From Micavibrio sp. UBA2638 (GTDB taxonomy: Bacteria > Pseudomonadota > Alphaproteobacteria > Micavibrionales > Micavibrionaceae): a stretch of DNA of 64,000 nucleotides. Below the pieces are notes generated by a model. The model was given only the letters and a program-made list of their open reading frames with translations, was not told the origin of the DNA and searched no databases. Below, piece by piece: positions 51,209 to 57,535 of this stretch; position 1 is the first letter of the stretch, and every line of letters begins with the position of its first letter. Position numbers and translations under genes: made by a program. Location: contig DENS01000002.1 of NCBI GenBank assembly GCA_002359735.1, forward strand, positions 269,004-333,003. The letters run 5' to 3'.

Positions 51209-51539
51209 ATTGATGCTGAATATATTCCTATATCATTCTTTAAATGTCAAGCCTTGGATTCAAATTTGAAGTGCAATATTTTACACCATGAAAAAAGAAA
51301 GCGTTGCCGTAGATGTTTGCTGGCCAGATGCATACAAAAAGCCTTAGGCAGGGGGTAAAGAATATTCATATGTGACATGCGCTTTAAACTTTACGTTGGA
51401 AAAAAGACGTGCGAAATTTCCAACTCTGAAATGCGTTTTGTAACAATGCATTAGCGTAATTTTGATGAGTTATGGGGGGGGTATAGATGCGATTAAATAA
51501 AAACACAATTAATTCAATGTGTTAAATATATTTGTTATG
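51209..51539. other. Gene-free chromosomal flank left of the element
   Basis: No convincing gene on either strand; only a 19-codon frame near 51288. It is AT-rich with a G-run near 51473. This is the sequence that originally followed the tRNA-Arg gene. Confidence 0.5.
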
Positions 51540-51553
51540 CAAATGGCGCGCCC
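51540..51553 (+). repeat. Left attachment repeat
   Basis: CAAATGGCGCGCCC, identical to 57237-57250. The next bases (AACGGGT) differ from the tRNA. Confidence 0.85.
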
Positions 51554-51662
51554 AACGGGTAAGTTTACGAAAACTCCTCTAGAGAGCTTAAGGGAGTTTA
51601 ATGATGCTCTAACCCTTGGTGGTTTCGACGATTTCTATGGTTTAGAGGGTGATGGCGAGTAA
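51543..51662 (+). pseudogene. Detached 3' end of the serine recombinase gene
   Basis: An open stretch of 39 codons begins with the ATG inside the left repeat and ends at TAA 51660-51662. Its first residues MARP are in exactly the frame used by the recombinase at the right repeat, where the protein reads QMARPRRFELLTS into the tRNA gene. In the excised circle the two ends join, and the recombinase would continue with TGKFTKTPLESLREFNDA and an acidic finish, giving about 555 residues instead of 528. As it stands this piece has no ribosome site and is probably untranslated. Confidence 0.75.
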
Positions 51663-51710
51663 TATTGCCAAAAATTCTGTGTTTTCTCTACCCACAGGGG
51701 AAACGAAAAA

Positions 51711-51726
51711 GTACACTATCGTGAAC
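51711..51726 (+). promoter_or_regulatory. Operator copy 1, before the 181-aa cargo gene
   Basis: GTACACTATCGTGAAC. It matches the reverse complement of the site at 54396-54411 in 15 of 16 bases. It lies 31 bases before the ATG at 51758 and contains TACACT, a possible -10 element. Confidence 0.75.
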
Positions 51727-51757
51727 AATTTTTTATAGAAGAAAAGTAATATTAGAT

Positions 51758-52303
51758 ATGAACACACATACTGCATTCTATCCTCAGCTCAAAGAAATGG
51801 TAATTAACTCAGGTTATGAGTCTGTAACAGATGGTCATGTTAAATACAGAGATATGATGAATGCTCTTAAACAAGGTGAGGTCAAGTCTATTCAAGTCAA
51901 TGAACATGCGGCTGATCTACCAGATGTTGTTTTCGCATTCTATGAACACGTTAAGATGCAAAATTTGGTACAGAAGGATTGGTATAGTGGGTTAATAATC
52001 AGCCAGCAGCACGCTCCCTCTACTTTGACGAAGATGATCCTTAAAAAGAAGATTGGAACTGAAAACATAAGTGGTGCAGATTTAAAGACATTTTCGGATG
52101 ATAAGCTCTTACCATTGTTTTTTGTGCAGCCGGAAAATAAATGTTTGGATCATATTATTGTAGATCAAAAACGGAAGCATGGATTGGATGCTATATTAAT
52201 ATTGGATAGCCATTACGAATATGAAAACCAAGACCGAGCGGCGCTGGCGTCACTAAAAAGCAAGGCGGAAGAGTTTATGGTTTCCGTTGTTTATCTTCTC
52301 TGA
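51758..52303 (+). CDS. Element cargo protein of unknown function, 181 aa
   Basis: Not recognised. A soluble acidic/basic mixed protein without signal peptide. Visible pieces are an N-terminal helical part (YPQLKEMVINSGYESVTDGH; KYRDMMNALKQGEVKSIQVN) and a C-terminal alternating strand-helix part (AILILDSHYEY; AALASLKSKAEEFMVSVVYL) that could be a Rossmann-like half. No catalytic motif is evident. It is the first gene of the element and carries a copy of the XRE-region operator, so it is likely co-regulated with the nuclease. The ribosome site is weak (AGAAGAAAAG). Confidence 0.65.
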   Translation: MNTHTAFYPQLKEMVINSGYESVTDGHVKYRDMMNALKQGEVKSIQVNEHAADLPDVVFAFYEHVKMQNLVQKDWYSGLIISQQHAPSTLTKMILKKKIGTENISGADLKTFSDDKLLPLFFVQPENKCLDHIIVDQKRKHGLDAILILDSHYEYENQDRAALASLKSKAEEFMVSVVYLL

Positions 52304-52412
52304 TTTTCTCCGATGTGTATGAAGTAATCCTAAAGCCTTGTAAAATTTGTGAATTAAATATTTAATATATCAATATTATTAGATTTAAATTTACTGAAAG
52401 GAACTTGCTATA

Positions 52413-53387
52413 ATGAGTAGTAGCAAGACTGAAATTTTTTCTGAAACAAAATTTACACACGAAATCACTTATACAAACGAAGGTAAAATACCTGTTTCTG
52501 AAATTGCAGAGTCTTTATTGGCCAACGAACAGCTAATAAAGCTAACTGTTCCCTTGCTTGAAAAGCTATACCCAGGATTAGAAATAAAAGATATTGAGAT
52601 ACATTTCAAAAACGCATCTCATAATAGCCCTTTACAAGAAATTTTTGGAATTTCGCTGTTTGTATCGTTTCAAGAAGATTTAGAGAACGAAGTTCCCGAA
52701 TTAATAGAATATATTACAGGAAAAGAGGTTCCTGAATCATTTGATTCATTGATAACCGTTGCTGCTTTTGTCCTGTTGTATTATGGAGCGGACTATCTTT
52801 TTTCAAGATTTAAAGGCAGTAAATCAGAACCTATTTCTAAAGGTCTGGAGCAAACAATTCATGTTGCTGGAGATTATATCAATATGCCACCAGACAAAAT
52901 TGAGGAAGTGGTTAAGGAGGTCTATACTGGACAACGTTTGCAAAGCTTAGCTAAAGCATCTAAAGGGGCGGTGTTACCAGCGAAAAGAGAAAGAAATGCT
53001 CAAATCGTAACCACTGAAGAAATTGCTTTTACAAAAGAAGCTGTAAATGATTTTCCCTCCGACATAGATTTTGACTATGAAGATGATTTTGAAAAGACAG
53101 AACCGTATCAAAGGGTTAGAATTAGTTTAAGGGCAACTGACTTAGATAAAAATAATACTGGGTGGGCAGGTGTCATAAAGAAAATATCTGATGCCCGTCT
53201 AAAGATGGAAGTGTATCCGACTATTGATCTACAAAAATTACATGGCAAGAAATCCATTGTGGGCGATATTCTTCTCGTGTCGAAAAAACAGCCGAACGGG
53301 AGTTATAAGCCAGCGTCTTTTCATTTGCTGGAGATCCATGAGCCGAAGAGACGCAAACCTAAAACAAAAAGAACGAAAAAGTCATAG
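52413..53387 (+). CDS. Element cargo membrane protein of unknown function, 324 aa
   Basis: Not recognised. AAAGGAA lies 9 bases before ATG 52413. The N-terminal 105 residues look like a soluble alpha/beta domain (ESLLANEQLIKLTVPLLEKL; PLQEIFGISLFVSFQEDLEN). One hydrophobic segment follows at about 111-130 (SLITVAAFVLLYYGADYLF). Next come a linker and a C-terminal beta-like region (RVRISLRATDLDKNNTGWAG; KKSIVGDILLVSKKQPNGSY). The last 15 residues are nearly all Lys and Arg, suggesting nucleic-acid contact. It converges with the nuclease gene, 9 bases apart. Confidence 0.65.
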   Translation: MSSSKTEIFSETKFTHEITYTNEGKIPVSEIAESLLANEQLIKLTVPLLEKLYPGLEIKDIEIHFKNASHNSPLQEIFGISLFVSFQEDLENEVPELIEYITGKEVPESFDSLITVAAFVLLYYGADYLFSRFKGSKSEPISKGLEQTIHVAGDYINMPPDKIEEVVKEVYTGQRLQSLAKASKGAVLPAKRERNAQIVTTEEIAFTKEAVNDFPSDIDFDYEDDFEKTEPYQRVRISLRATDLDKNNTGWAGVIKKISDARLKMEVYPTIDLQKLHGKKSIVGDILLVSKKQPNGSYKPASFHLLEIHEPKRRKPKTKRTKKS

Positions 53388-53396
53388 CTTTGATTT

Positions 53397-54380
53397 CTAT
53401 ATTTTCAGTTTTAGCTTTTCTAATTTTGTAAGCTGTTCGAAAGCGTCATTGAAACTTATTATTCCGGCTTCATCAAATGCCGAAAACTCAACCTCAGCAA
53501 CACGCATCGTTTTGCCCTTGCGGGATATGCATGTTTTGAAAATGCTTGCGTCAAGCCTATCGCGTAAGGCCTCCGCCAATTCTTTCGTTTGATCCGCATC
53601 GTTTGATGATGCACGTAAATATAAAGCTAGATTGCATTGGTCGTCGTATATTGTTGCTTCCATTTGAAAATAGGCTTCCATATCGGTTTTTATTTTTTGC
53701 GCTCCGAAGTAGAAAACCCATAACCCTCCACGGGGGTTGGCAACATATCCAAAGCTGCTATCCAAGCCGGAGCTTTTAAGTTCGCTGTAAAAGCCTTCAA
53801 TAGCATCTACAGTCCAGTTTTTGACTGGCGTGTCTTTCCACGCATTAAAAGCATGTTCTTTCGCTTTAATGTGTTTGAAAAAGTCTGTGAAAATATCATA
53901 GTCGGCACAAATCTCATCAAAGCCATCCAAACATTTAAGAATATCGCTGCGTCTTACAACGTGGATGTTATCGGCTTTTGGGAAATCTTGATTGCCTGTT
54001 ATAAGCAATACCGGCGTACACAGATTGGATACGTTGGAACTGTTCCTTTTAATTAATTCTGCGTAAGCGTTTACCTGTTCTTCCGTTGCGATAGCGTTGA
54101 TTTTGTCTTCAATGAGCAGGCATTTGCCATTTGTGAACTCTACAATAATATCGGTATGATATTTTTGTTGCTGCACATCACCCACTTGTATTCCGCTTTC
54201 GTATTCCTTCCCGAGCAATAATTCCAAGAACTTTTGGGAAGCATTGTAAATGTGTTTATTAGAACCGGAACACATTTGAGCTTCTGTATTTTTTGACCAT
54301 GCTATAAGCCAGCAAATAAAAGCATCTTGAGACAGCTCTTTGGTGGCAAACTCGAATATGTTGGGATTTGAAAAAGTCAT
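53397..54380 (-). CDS. PD-(D/E)XK superfamily nuclease
   Basis: The 327-residue protein has the PD-(D/E)XK core: SQDAFICWLIAW near residue 17, then HTDIIVEF (Asp77) and LLIEDKI (Glu91, Lys93), followed by TEEQVNAYAELI. This resembles the PDDEXK_4 group often found in defence and mobile regions. The C-terminal half (SFGYVANPRGGLWVFYFGA onward) is a beta-rich region of unknown role. ATG 54380 is chosen because GGAGGTG lies 5 bases upstream. It is divergent from an XRE regulator with palindromic operators between. No methyltransferase is nearby, so a classical restriction-modification role is unlikely. Confidence 0.8.
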   Translation of the reverse strand: MTFSNPNIFEFATKELSQDAFICWLIAWSKNTEAQMCSGSNKHIYNASQKFLELLLGKEYESGIQVGDVQQQKYHTDIIVEFTNGKCLLIEDKINAIATEEQVNAYAELIKRNSSNVSNLCTPVLLITGNQDFPKADNIHVVRRSDILKCLDGFDEICADYDIFTDFFKHIKAKEHAFNAWKDTPVKNWTVDAIEGFYSELKSSGLDSSFGYVANPRGGLWVFYFGAQKIKTDMEAYFQMEATIYDDQCNLALYLRASSNDADQTKELAEALRDRLDASIFKTCISRKGKTMRVAEVEFSAFDEAGIISFNDAFEQLTKLEKLKLKI

Positions 54381-54395
54381 GTGCACCTCCATTTT

Positions 54396-54411
54396 GTTCA
54401 CGATCGTGTAC
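54396..54411. promoter_or_regulatory. Operator copy 2, between nuclease and XRE genes
   Basis: GTTCACGATCGTGTAC, a near-perfect palindrome with core CACGATCGTG (54399-54408). It lies 16 bases upstream of the nuclease start and 20 upstream of the XRE start. Confidence 0.8.
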
Positions 54412-54420
54412 GGTATTTGT

Positions 54421-54436
54421 GTACACGAAAATGAAC
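54421..54436. promoter_or_regulatory. Operator copy 3, overlapping the XRE start
   Basis: GTACACGAAAATGAAC, 13 of 16 matches to the reverse complement of copy 2. One half-site lies in the palindrome GTGTACAC (54419-54426), while the other runs into the ATG at 54431. A lower-affinity site of this kind could shut off the regulator's own gene. Confidence 0.6.
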
Positions 54437-54649
54437 AATGGGTCTATGGCTGATTTAGTGAGCATAGGCAGACGCATTGCAAATATAAGAGCTGAAAAGA
54501 AAGTATCCCAAGATGATCTTGCTGGGATGGCTGAGCTTAATAGAGGTTATATTTCGCGTATAGAAAACGGCCATGTATCGTTCTCTGTTCCAATACTCTT
54601 GAAAATTGCGAAGGCGTTAGATGTTCCACCTGCCGATTTTTTTAAATAA
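54431..54649 (+). CDS. XRE-family transcriptional regulator, 72 aa
   Basis: A single helix-turn-helix of the Cro/C1 type covers nearly the whole protein: IGRRIANIRAEKKVSQDDLA, then ELNRGYISRIENGHVSFSVP, and KIAKALDVPPADFF. Size and design match controller proteins of restriction systems and immunity-type repressors. ATG 54431 overlaps an operator copy and has no ribosome site, so the mRNA may be leaderless; ATG 54446 is an alternative. It is divergent from the nuclease gene. It is the obvious candidate to bind the three 16-base operators in the element. Confidence 0.88.
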   Translation: MNNGSMADLVSIGRRIANIRAEKKVSQDDLAGMAELNRGYISRIENGHVSFSVPILLKIAKALDVPPADFFK

Positions 54650-54845
54650 AAACCGCTTTTCCGACTTGTGTTCGTGCTTTGGTGAAGACCACCTGAAACT
54701 TACCCTTCCTAGCCCTGCACAAGGGTTATAAAGGTTTTTCCGACACCCCGCCCGCGAAGCCTTCAAAACTTGTCAGTAAGCGTCACACAAAAAATAACTT
54801 GAAATAGCAGGAAGAAGATGTATTTTAAAAAACATCATTCTTGAA

Positions 54846-54907
54846 TAATAATTCACGCGGTTGGGAAACTCTAAAACAGTTTAGAAATACTCACCTAATA
54901 ATTCACG
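54846..54907 (+). repeat. Two 12-base direct repeats 50 bases apart
   Basis: TAATAATTCACG at 54846-54857 and at 54896-54907. Each contains TTCACG, the half-site of the nearby operator. Confidence 0.6.
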
Positions 54908-55028
54908 TAAATTTTAATCTCGGAAAGGCGAAGTGTATCTTCGTTTGGGCGATTAGCTTTTGGTATTAGATCAAAGGCAAACGTGGTTGTTGTCGTGAAG
55001 TCTCTTCATCAATAATTTTCTTTTTTCG

Positions 55029-55061
55029 CTCCTTTCCGACCACAAAAGAAAGGAGTTTTTT
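55029..55061 (+). promoter_or_regulatory. Hairpin enclosing the ribosome site of the 41-aa gene
   Basis: CTCCTTTC (55029-55036) pairs perfectly with GAAAGGAG (55048-55055), followed by six T and then C and the ATG at 55063. The right arm is the Shine-Dalgarno itself. It can act as a terminator-like attenuator or as a translation block. Confidence 0.65.
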
Positions 55062-55062
55062 C

Positions 55063-55188
55063 ATGCGAAAAACTCAAGAAAAAAATAGCGTGGATACTGA
55101 CTTAGAACAATTTATTCAGTTTTTCTTGCGCGATTATCTCAATTCTCAATTCAATACAACGAAGGAAGGAAATTATGATGAACAATAG
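55063..55188 (+). CDS. Small element protein, 41 aa
   Basis: Not recognised and very short, but supported by GAAAGGAG seven bases before the ATG and by its coupling to the next gene. The 41 residues start RKTQEKNSVDTDLEQF and continue as one amphipathic helix (IQFFLRDYLNSQFN). The stop TAG (55186-55188) lies inside the following gene, whose ATG is at 55175, so the two overlap by 14 bases. The small-then-larger overlapping layout resembles leader-coupled or antitoxin-toxin pairs, with no sequence support for either. Confidence 0.5.
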   Translation: MRKTQEKNSVDTDLEQFIQFFLRDYLNSQFNTTKEGNYDEQ

Positions 55189-55576
55189 TATTTTTGAAAA
55201 GGAAAGATTCCTATATTTGGTAAGTCACGCTCCGTCAAACCAACGCAACAACGGTTTGTGGCTAAGAGATCAGAAGATAAAGAATCATGACATTGCGGCA
55301 ACCGTAACGTTCTCGTTTCATATACACGATAGCATCGTATGTCATAAAAGCTTTTATCCTTGGTGTATCAACGAAACATTAAAGAGAGCCGAGCAGTTCT
55401 TTGAAAAATATAAAGATGAAAACAGAGTCTTTTATCTTGCGTATTTCGATTGGGACAGCGCTAAAGATAGGGCTGACCCTGCGCGTGTTGCCAGAATAAA
55501 GGAAAATTTTATTATAAAAACACATGATGAAATTTTGGCTGAAGGTGATTTATTGATGCGGTGCAAATATCATTAA
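55175..55576 (+). CDS. Element protein of unknown function, 133 aa
   Basis: Not recognised. AAGGAAGGA precedes the double ATG (55175, 55178). It is a soluble protein rich in aromatic residues (LYLVSHAPSNQRNNGLWLRD; FSFHIHDSIVCHKSFYPWCI; YLAYFDWDSAKDRADPARVA). Three histidines and two cysteines in the middle could bind a metal, but no known motif is matched. It is coupled to the 41-residue gene and lies 115 bases before the recombinase. Confidence 0.55.
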   Translation: MMNNSIFEKERFLYLVSHAPSNQRNNGLWLRDQKIKNHDIAATVTFSFHIHDSIVCHKSFYPWCINETLKRAEQFFEKYKDENRVFYLAYFDWDSAKDRADPARVARIKENFIIKTHDEILAEGDLLMRCKYH

Positions 55577-55600
55577 TAATCTCTTCTGATAATCAATGTA

Positions 55601-55675
55601 GTGGAAACTTAATTTATTTACGTAATTGAGGGAGACATTTTTCCTTGAAAGGCGCACAATAGGTTAAGTTTCCAC
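55601..55675 (+). repeat. 12-bp inverted repeat before the recombinase gene
   Basis: GTGGAAACTTAA (55601-55612) and TTAAGTTTCCAC (55664-55675) are perfect inverted copies with 51 bases between. The right arm is followed by CTTTTT and the recombinase ribosome site AGGAG. It may be a recombinase binding site or a long-loop attenuator. Confidence 0.6.
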
Positions 55676-55691
55676 CTTTTTAGGAGTTTTT

Positions 55692-57278
55692 ATGAAAGAT
55701 ATTATTAATGGGAAAAATATGCTAGATGGAATCATTTACTCGCGTGTTAGTTGTAAATCCCAACTGGAGCGCGGCTCAGGCATTGAAACGCAGATAACAA
55801 ACTGTCAGGCTTATGCTATACAAAAAGGTATTGATGTAATAAAAATTTTCCAAGAACGTGGAGTGTCGGGGGGAATCAAAAACAGGCCGGCATTAGATCA
55901 GTTGTATAATTTTGCTAGAGAGTATCGTGATAAATATGCATCTCAAAATAGAAAGCTGACGGTGCTGATGTATGATGTATCTAGACTTTCTAGAGATGCT
56001 AAAGATTATAGGGAAATTAAGGATGAGCTTGCAAAATTAAACTGTAATGTTGATTACGTAACGCAAGAATTCAGCGAGGCTCCATCAGGAAAATTTATTG
56101 AGGGCGTTCATGTGCTTGTCGCAGAATTGTACCGCCATGAAAATACACAGAACACTATCAACAAAATGGCTGCGCGTACCAAAGAAGGCTATTGGGTGTA
56201 TGGTTATGTTCCAACCGGGTATGTTCCGAGCGCTGTGGAAGGAGTCAAAGAGCCAAGCCCTAAAACACACCACATTATAAAAACTGCTTTAGAAGCATTC
56301 GCAAATGGCCAATTCAAAAACTATAGCGAGTTTTCGCGATACCTTAATAAACAGGATATATACGATCATAGGAATAGACTTATGCGTTTTAATGGCGAGA
56401 AAGCTAAACGCTTGTTGGAATGGTCATGGTTTCATGCTGGCTTTGTGCAAAGTCCTAAAAACAATATTTCAAGACGTAAAGGAAAACACAAAGCCATTAT
56501 AAGCGTTGATACACTTGAGCTTATAGAGATGAGATTGGCCGGAAAACAAGTTTCTCCTTATAGAAAAACATCAAAATACTTTCCATTGCGCGGCGATCTG
56601 AAATGCGAAGCCTGTTTGAAACCTATGACATCGGCTTTTAGTACAGGTAAAAATAAGAAACAATACGGTAACTATGTGTGCAGGCAAAGCAAGTGTCGTC
56701 TAAACAGCGTCCATATTAACTACGAGCTTGTGCACACCCAATTTGCGCAGTTGCTTAAGTCTATAACACCGACCATCCATGCTATCGAGCAGACTCGTAA
56801 AACACTTTCCAATGTATGGGATAAAGAATGGGAAGAGTTAGAGGGGCAGAGAAAAGTATGGAGGCAGGAGATTGTCAGCTTAGAGCAAAATATTCAAAAG
56901 CTGATCGACAAGCTTATTGAAACGGATCAAAAAAACGTGGTGAAAGCGGTGCAGGAACGTATCGACAGCTACTCTCAAAGAAAAGAAATGCTAACCCATC
57001 GTCTTAATCAGTTTAAAGTTGTTAAAGGAAATATGGATGAAGTGCTTGAAAGGGTTATGGGGGTATTAAGTAACCCGGCGGATTTATGGCTCAAGGCTGA
57101 TTTGAACATGAAAAAGACAATTCAACGCGTAATTTTCCCAAACGGGATAATATTCTCAAAACAGGATGGAGATTTTCGAAAACCTGAAAAAGCCCAGCTT
57201 TTCTTGGTTATACAGGATAGGAGCACAAAAAAGCCCCAAATGGCGCGCCCGAGAAGATTCGAACTCCTGACCTCCTGA
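55692..57278 (+). CDS. Large serine recombinase (integrase), 3' end rewritten by integration
   Basis: A 528-residue large serine recombinase. The catalytic domain starts GIIYSRVSCKSQLERGSGIE with nucleophile Ser20, followed by MYDVSRLSRDAKDY. The recombinase domain includes RTKEGYWVYGYVPTGYVPSA and the zinc ribbon shows CEACLKPM and CRQSKC. A long coiled coil follows (LEQNIQKLIDKLIETDQKNV). The final residues MARPRRFELLTS are read antisense from the tRNA-Arg gene and cannot be native. The native end is probably the 35 extra codons at the left end of the element. It presumably catalyses integration and excision. Confidence 0.9.
   Translation: MKDIINGKNMLDGIIYSRVSCKSQLERGSGIETQITNCQAYAIQKGIDVIKIFQERGVSGGIKNRPALDQLYNFAREYRDKYASQNRKLTVLMYDVSRLSRDAKDYREIKDELAKLNCNVDYVTQEFSEAPSGKFIEGVHVLVAELYRHENTQNTINKMAARTKEGYWVYGYVPTGYVPSAVEGVKEPSPKTHHIIKTALEAFANGQFKNYSEFSRYLNKQDIYDHRNRLMRFNGEKAKRLLEWSWFHAGFVQSPKNNISRRKGKHKAIISVDTLELIEMRLAGKQVSPYRKTSKYFPLRGDLKCEACLKPMTSAFSTGKNKKQYGNYVCRQSKCRLNSVHINYELVHTQFAQLLKSITPTIHAIEQTRKTLSNVWDKEWEELEGQRKVWRQEIVSLEQNIQKLIDKLIETDQKNVVKAVQERIDSYSQRKEMLTHRLNQFKVVKGNMDEVLERVMGVLSNPADLWLKADLNMKKTIQRVIFPNGIIFSKQDGDFRKPEKAQLFLVIQDRSTKKPQMARPRRFELLTS
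57237..57250 (+). repeat. Right attachment repeat, within tRNA-Arg
   Basis: CAAATGGCGCGCCC, identical to 51540-51553. Bases 57241-57250 are the 3' end of the tRNA gene. Confidence 0.85.
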
Positions 57279-57317
57279 TCCGTAGTCAGGCGCTCTATCC
57301 AGCTGAGCTACGGGCGC
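57241..57317 (-). tRNA. tRNA-Arg (anticodon ACG)
   Basis: A 77-base tRNA on the minus strand. Acceptor stem GCGCCCG pairs with CGGGCGC, D-stem GCTC/GAGC, anticodon stem CCTGA/TCAGG with loop CTACGGA (anticodon ACG), T-loop TTCGAAT, encoded CCA. It is intact although its 3' end is the element's attachment site. Downstream on its strand the element now supplies TTTTTT near 57230, which may end its transcript. Confidence 0.95.
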
Positions 57318-57535
57318 TAATCAATCGAAAGTGAGGGGAACATAATCAAAATAAGCGCAGAATGCAAGAGGAAAAAACGAAATTTATTTTTTTATTTTTC
57401 GTCAGGCTATATTCCGCCTTAGGCTTGACAGTTTTCTGTTAACAAGCGATTGTATAAATGAGTATTTCTCTTTACTTGCCTGCTGCAAAACTGTAGTAAT
57501 TCCTTAAAACATTAATGTGGACTTAATTTACTGTC

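Larger units (their letters stand above)
54650..55062 (+). other. 413-base gene-free leader region in the element
   Basis: No gene is seen. It holds a 12-base direct repeat, several small stems (CTAAA-ACAG-TTTAG near 54872; CGAAG-TGTAT-CTTCG near 54929) and, at its end, a strong hairpin over the next gene's ribosome site. The amount of stem potential suggests a structured 5' leader or small RNA. Confidence 0.45.
51540..57250 (+). mobile_element. 5.7-kb integrative element at tRNA-Arg(ACG), serine-recombinase type
   Basis: A 14-base direct repeat CAAATGGCGCGCCC bounds the element (51540-51553 and 57237-57250). The right copy covers the last 10 bases of an intact tRNA-Arg gene including its encoded CCA, so integration kept the tRNA functional. 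Between the repeats lie a large serine recombinase, a PD-(D/E)XK nuclease, an XRE regulator and four unknown proteins, all more AT-rich than the flanks. No replication, conjugation or phage structural gene is visible, so it is a small mobilisable island. Confidence 0.85.

Noticed and set aside
51288..51347. 19-codon frame left of the element
   Set aside because: No ribosome site and no conserved feature; too short to support.
49934..51539. Extending the mobile element leftward to include the 50.0-51.2 kb operon
   Set aside because: The attachment repeat is at 51540, and the recombinase 3' remnant starts exactly there, fixing the boundary.
52304..52412. CRISPR-like or iterated repeats in the element
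   Set aside because: AT-rich sequence only, no repeated unit with spacers; none elsewhere in the window either.
53397..54649. Classical restriction-modification system (nuclease plus controller protein)
   Set aside because: No DNA methyltransferase anywhere in the element or its flanks; the nuclease is of a different PD-(D/E)XK group.
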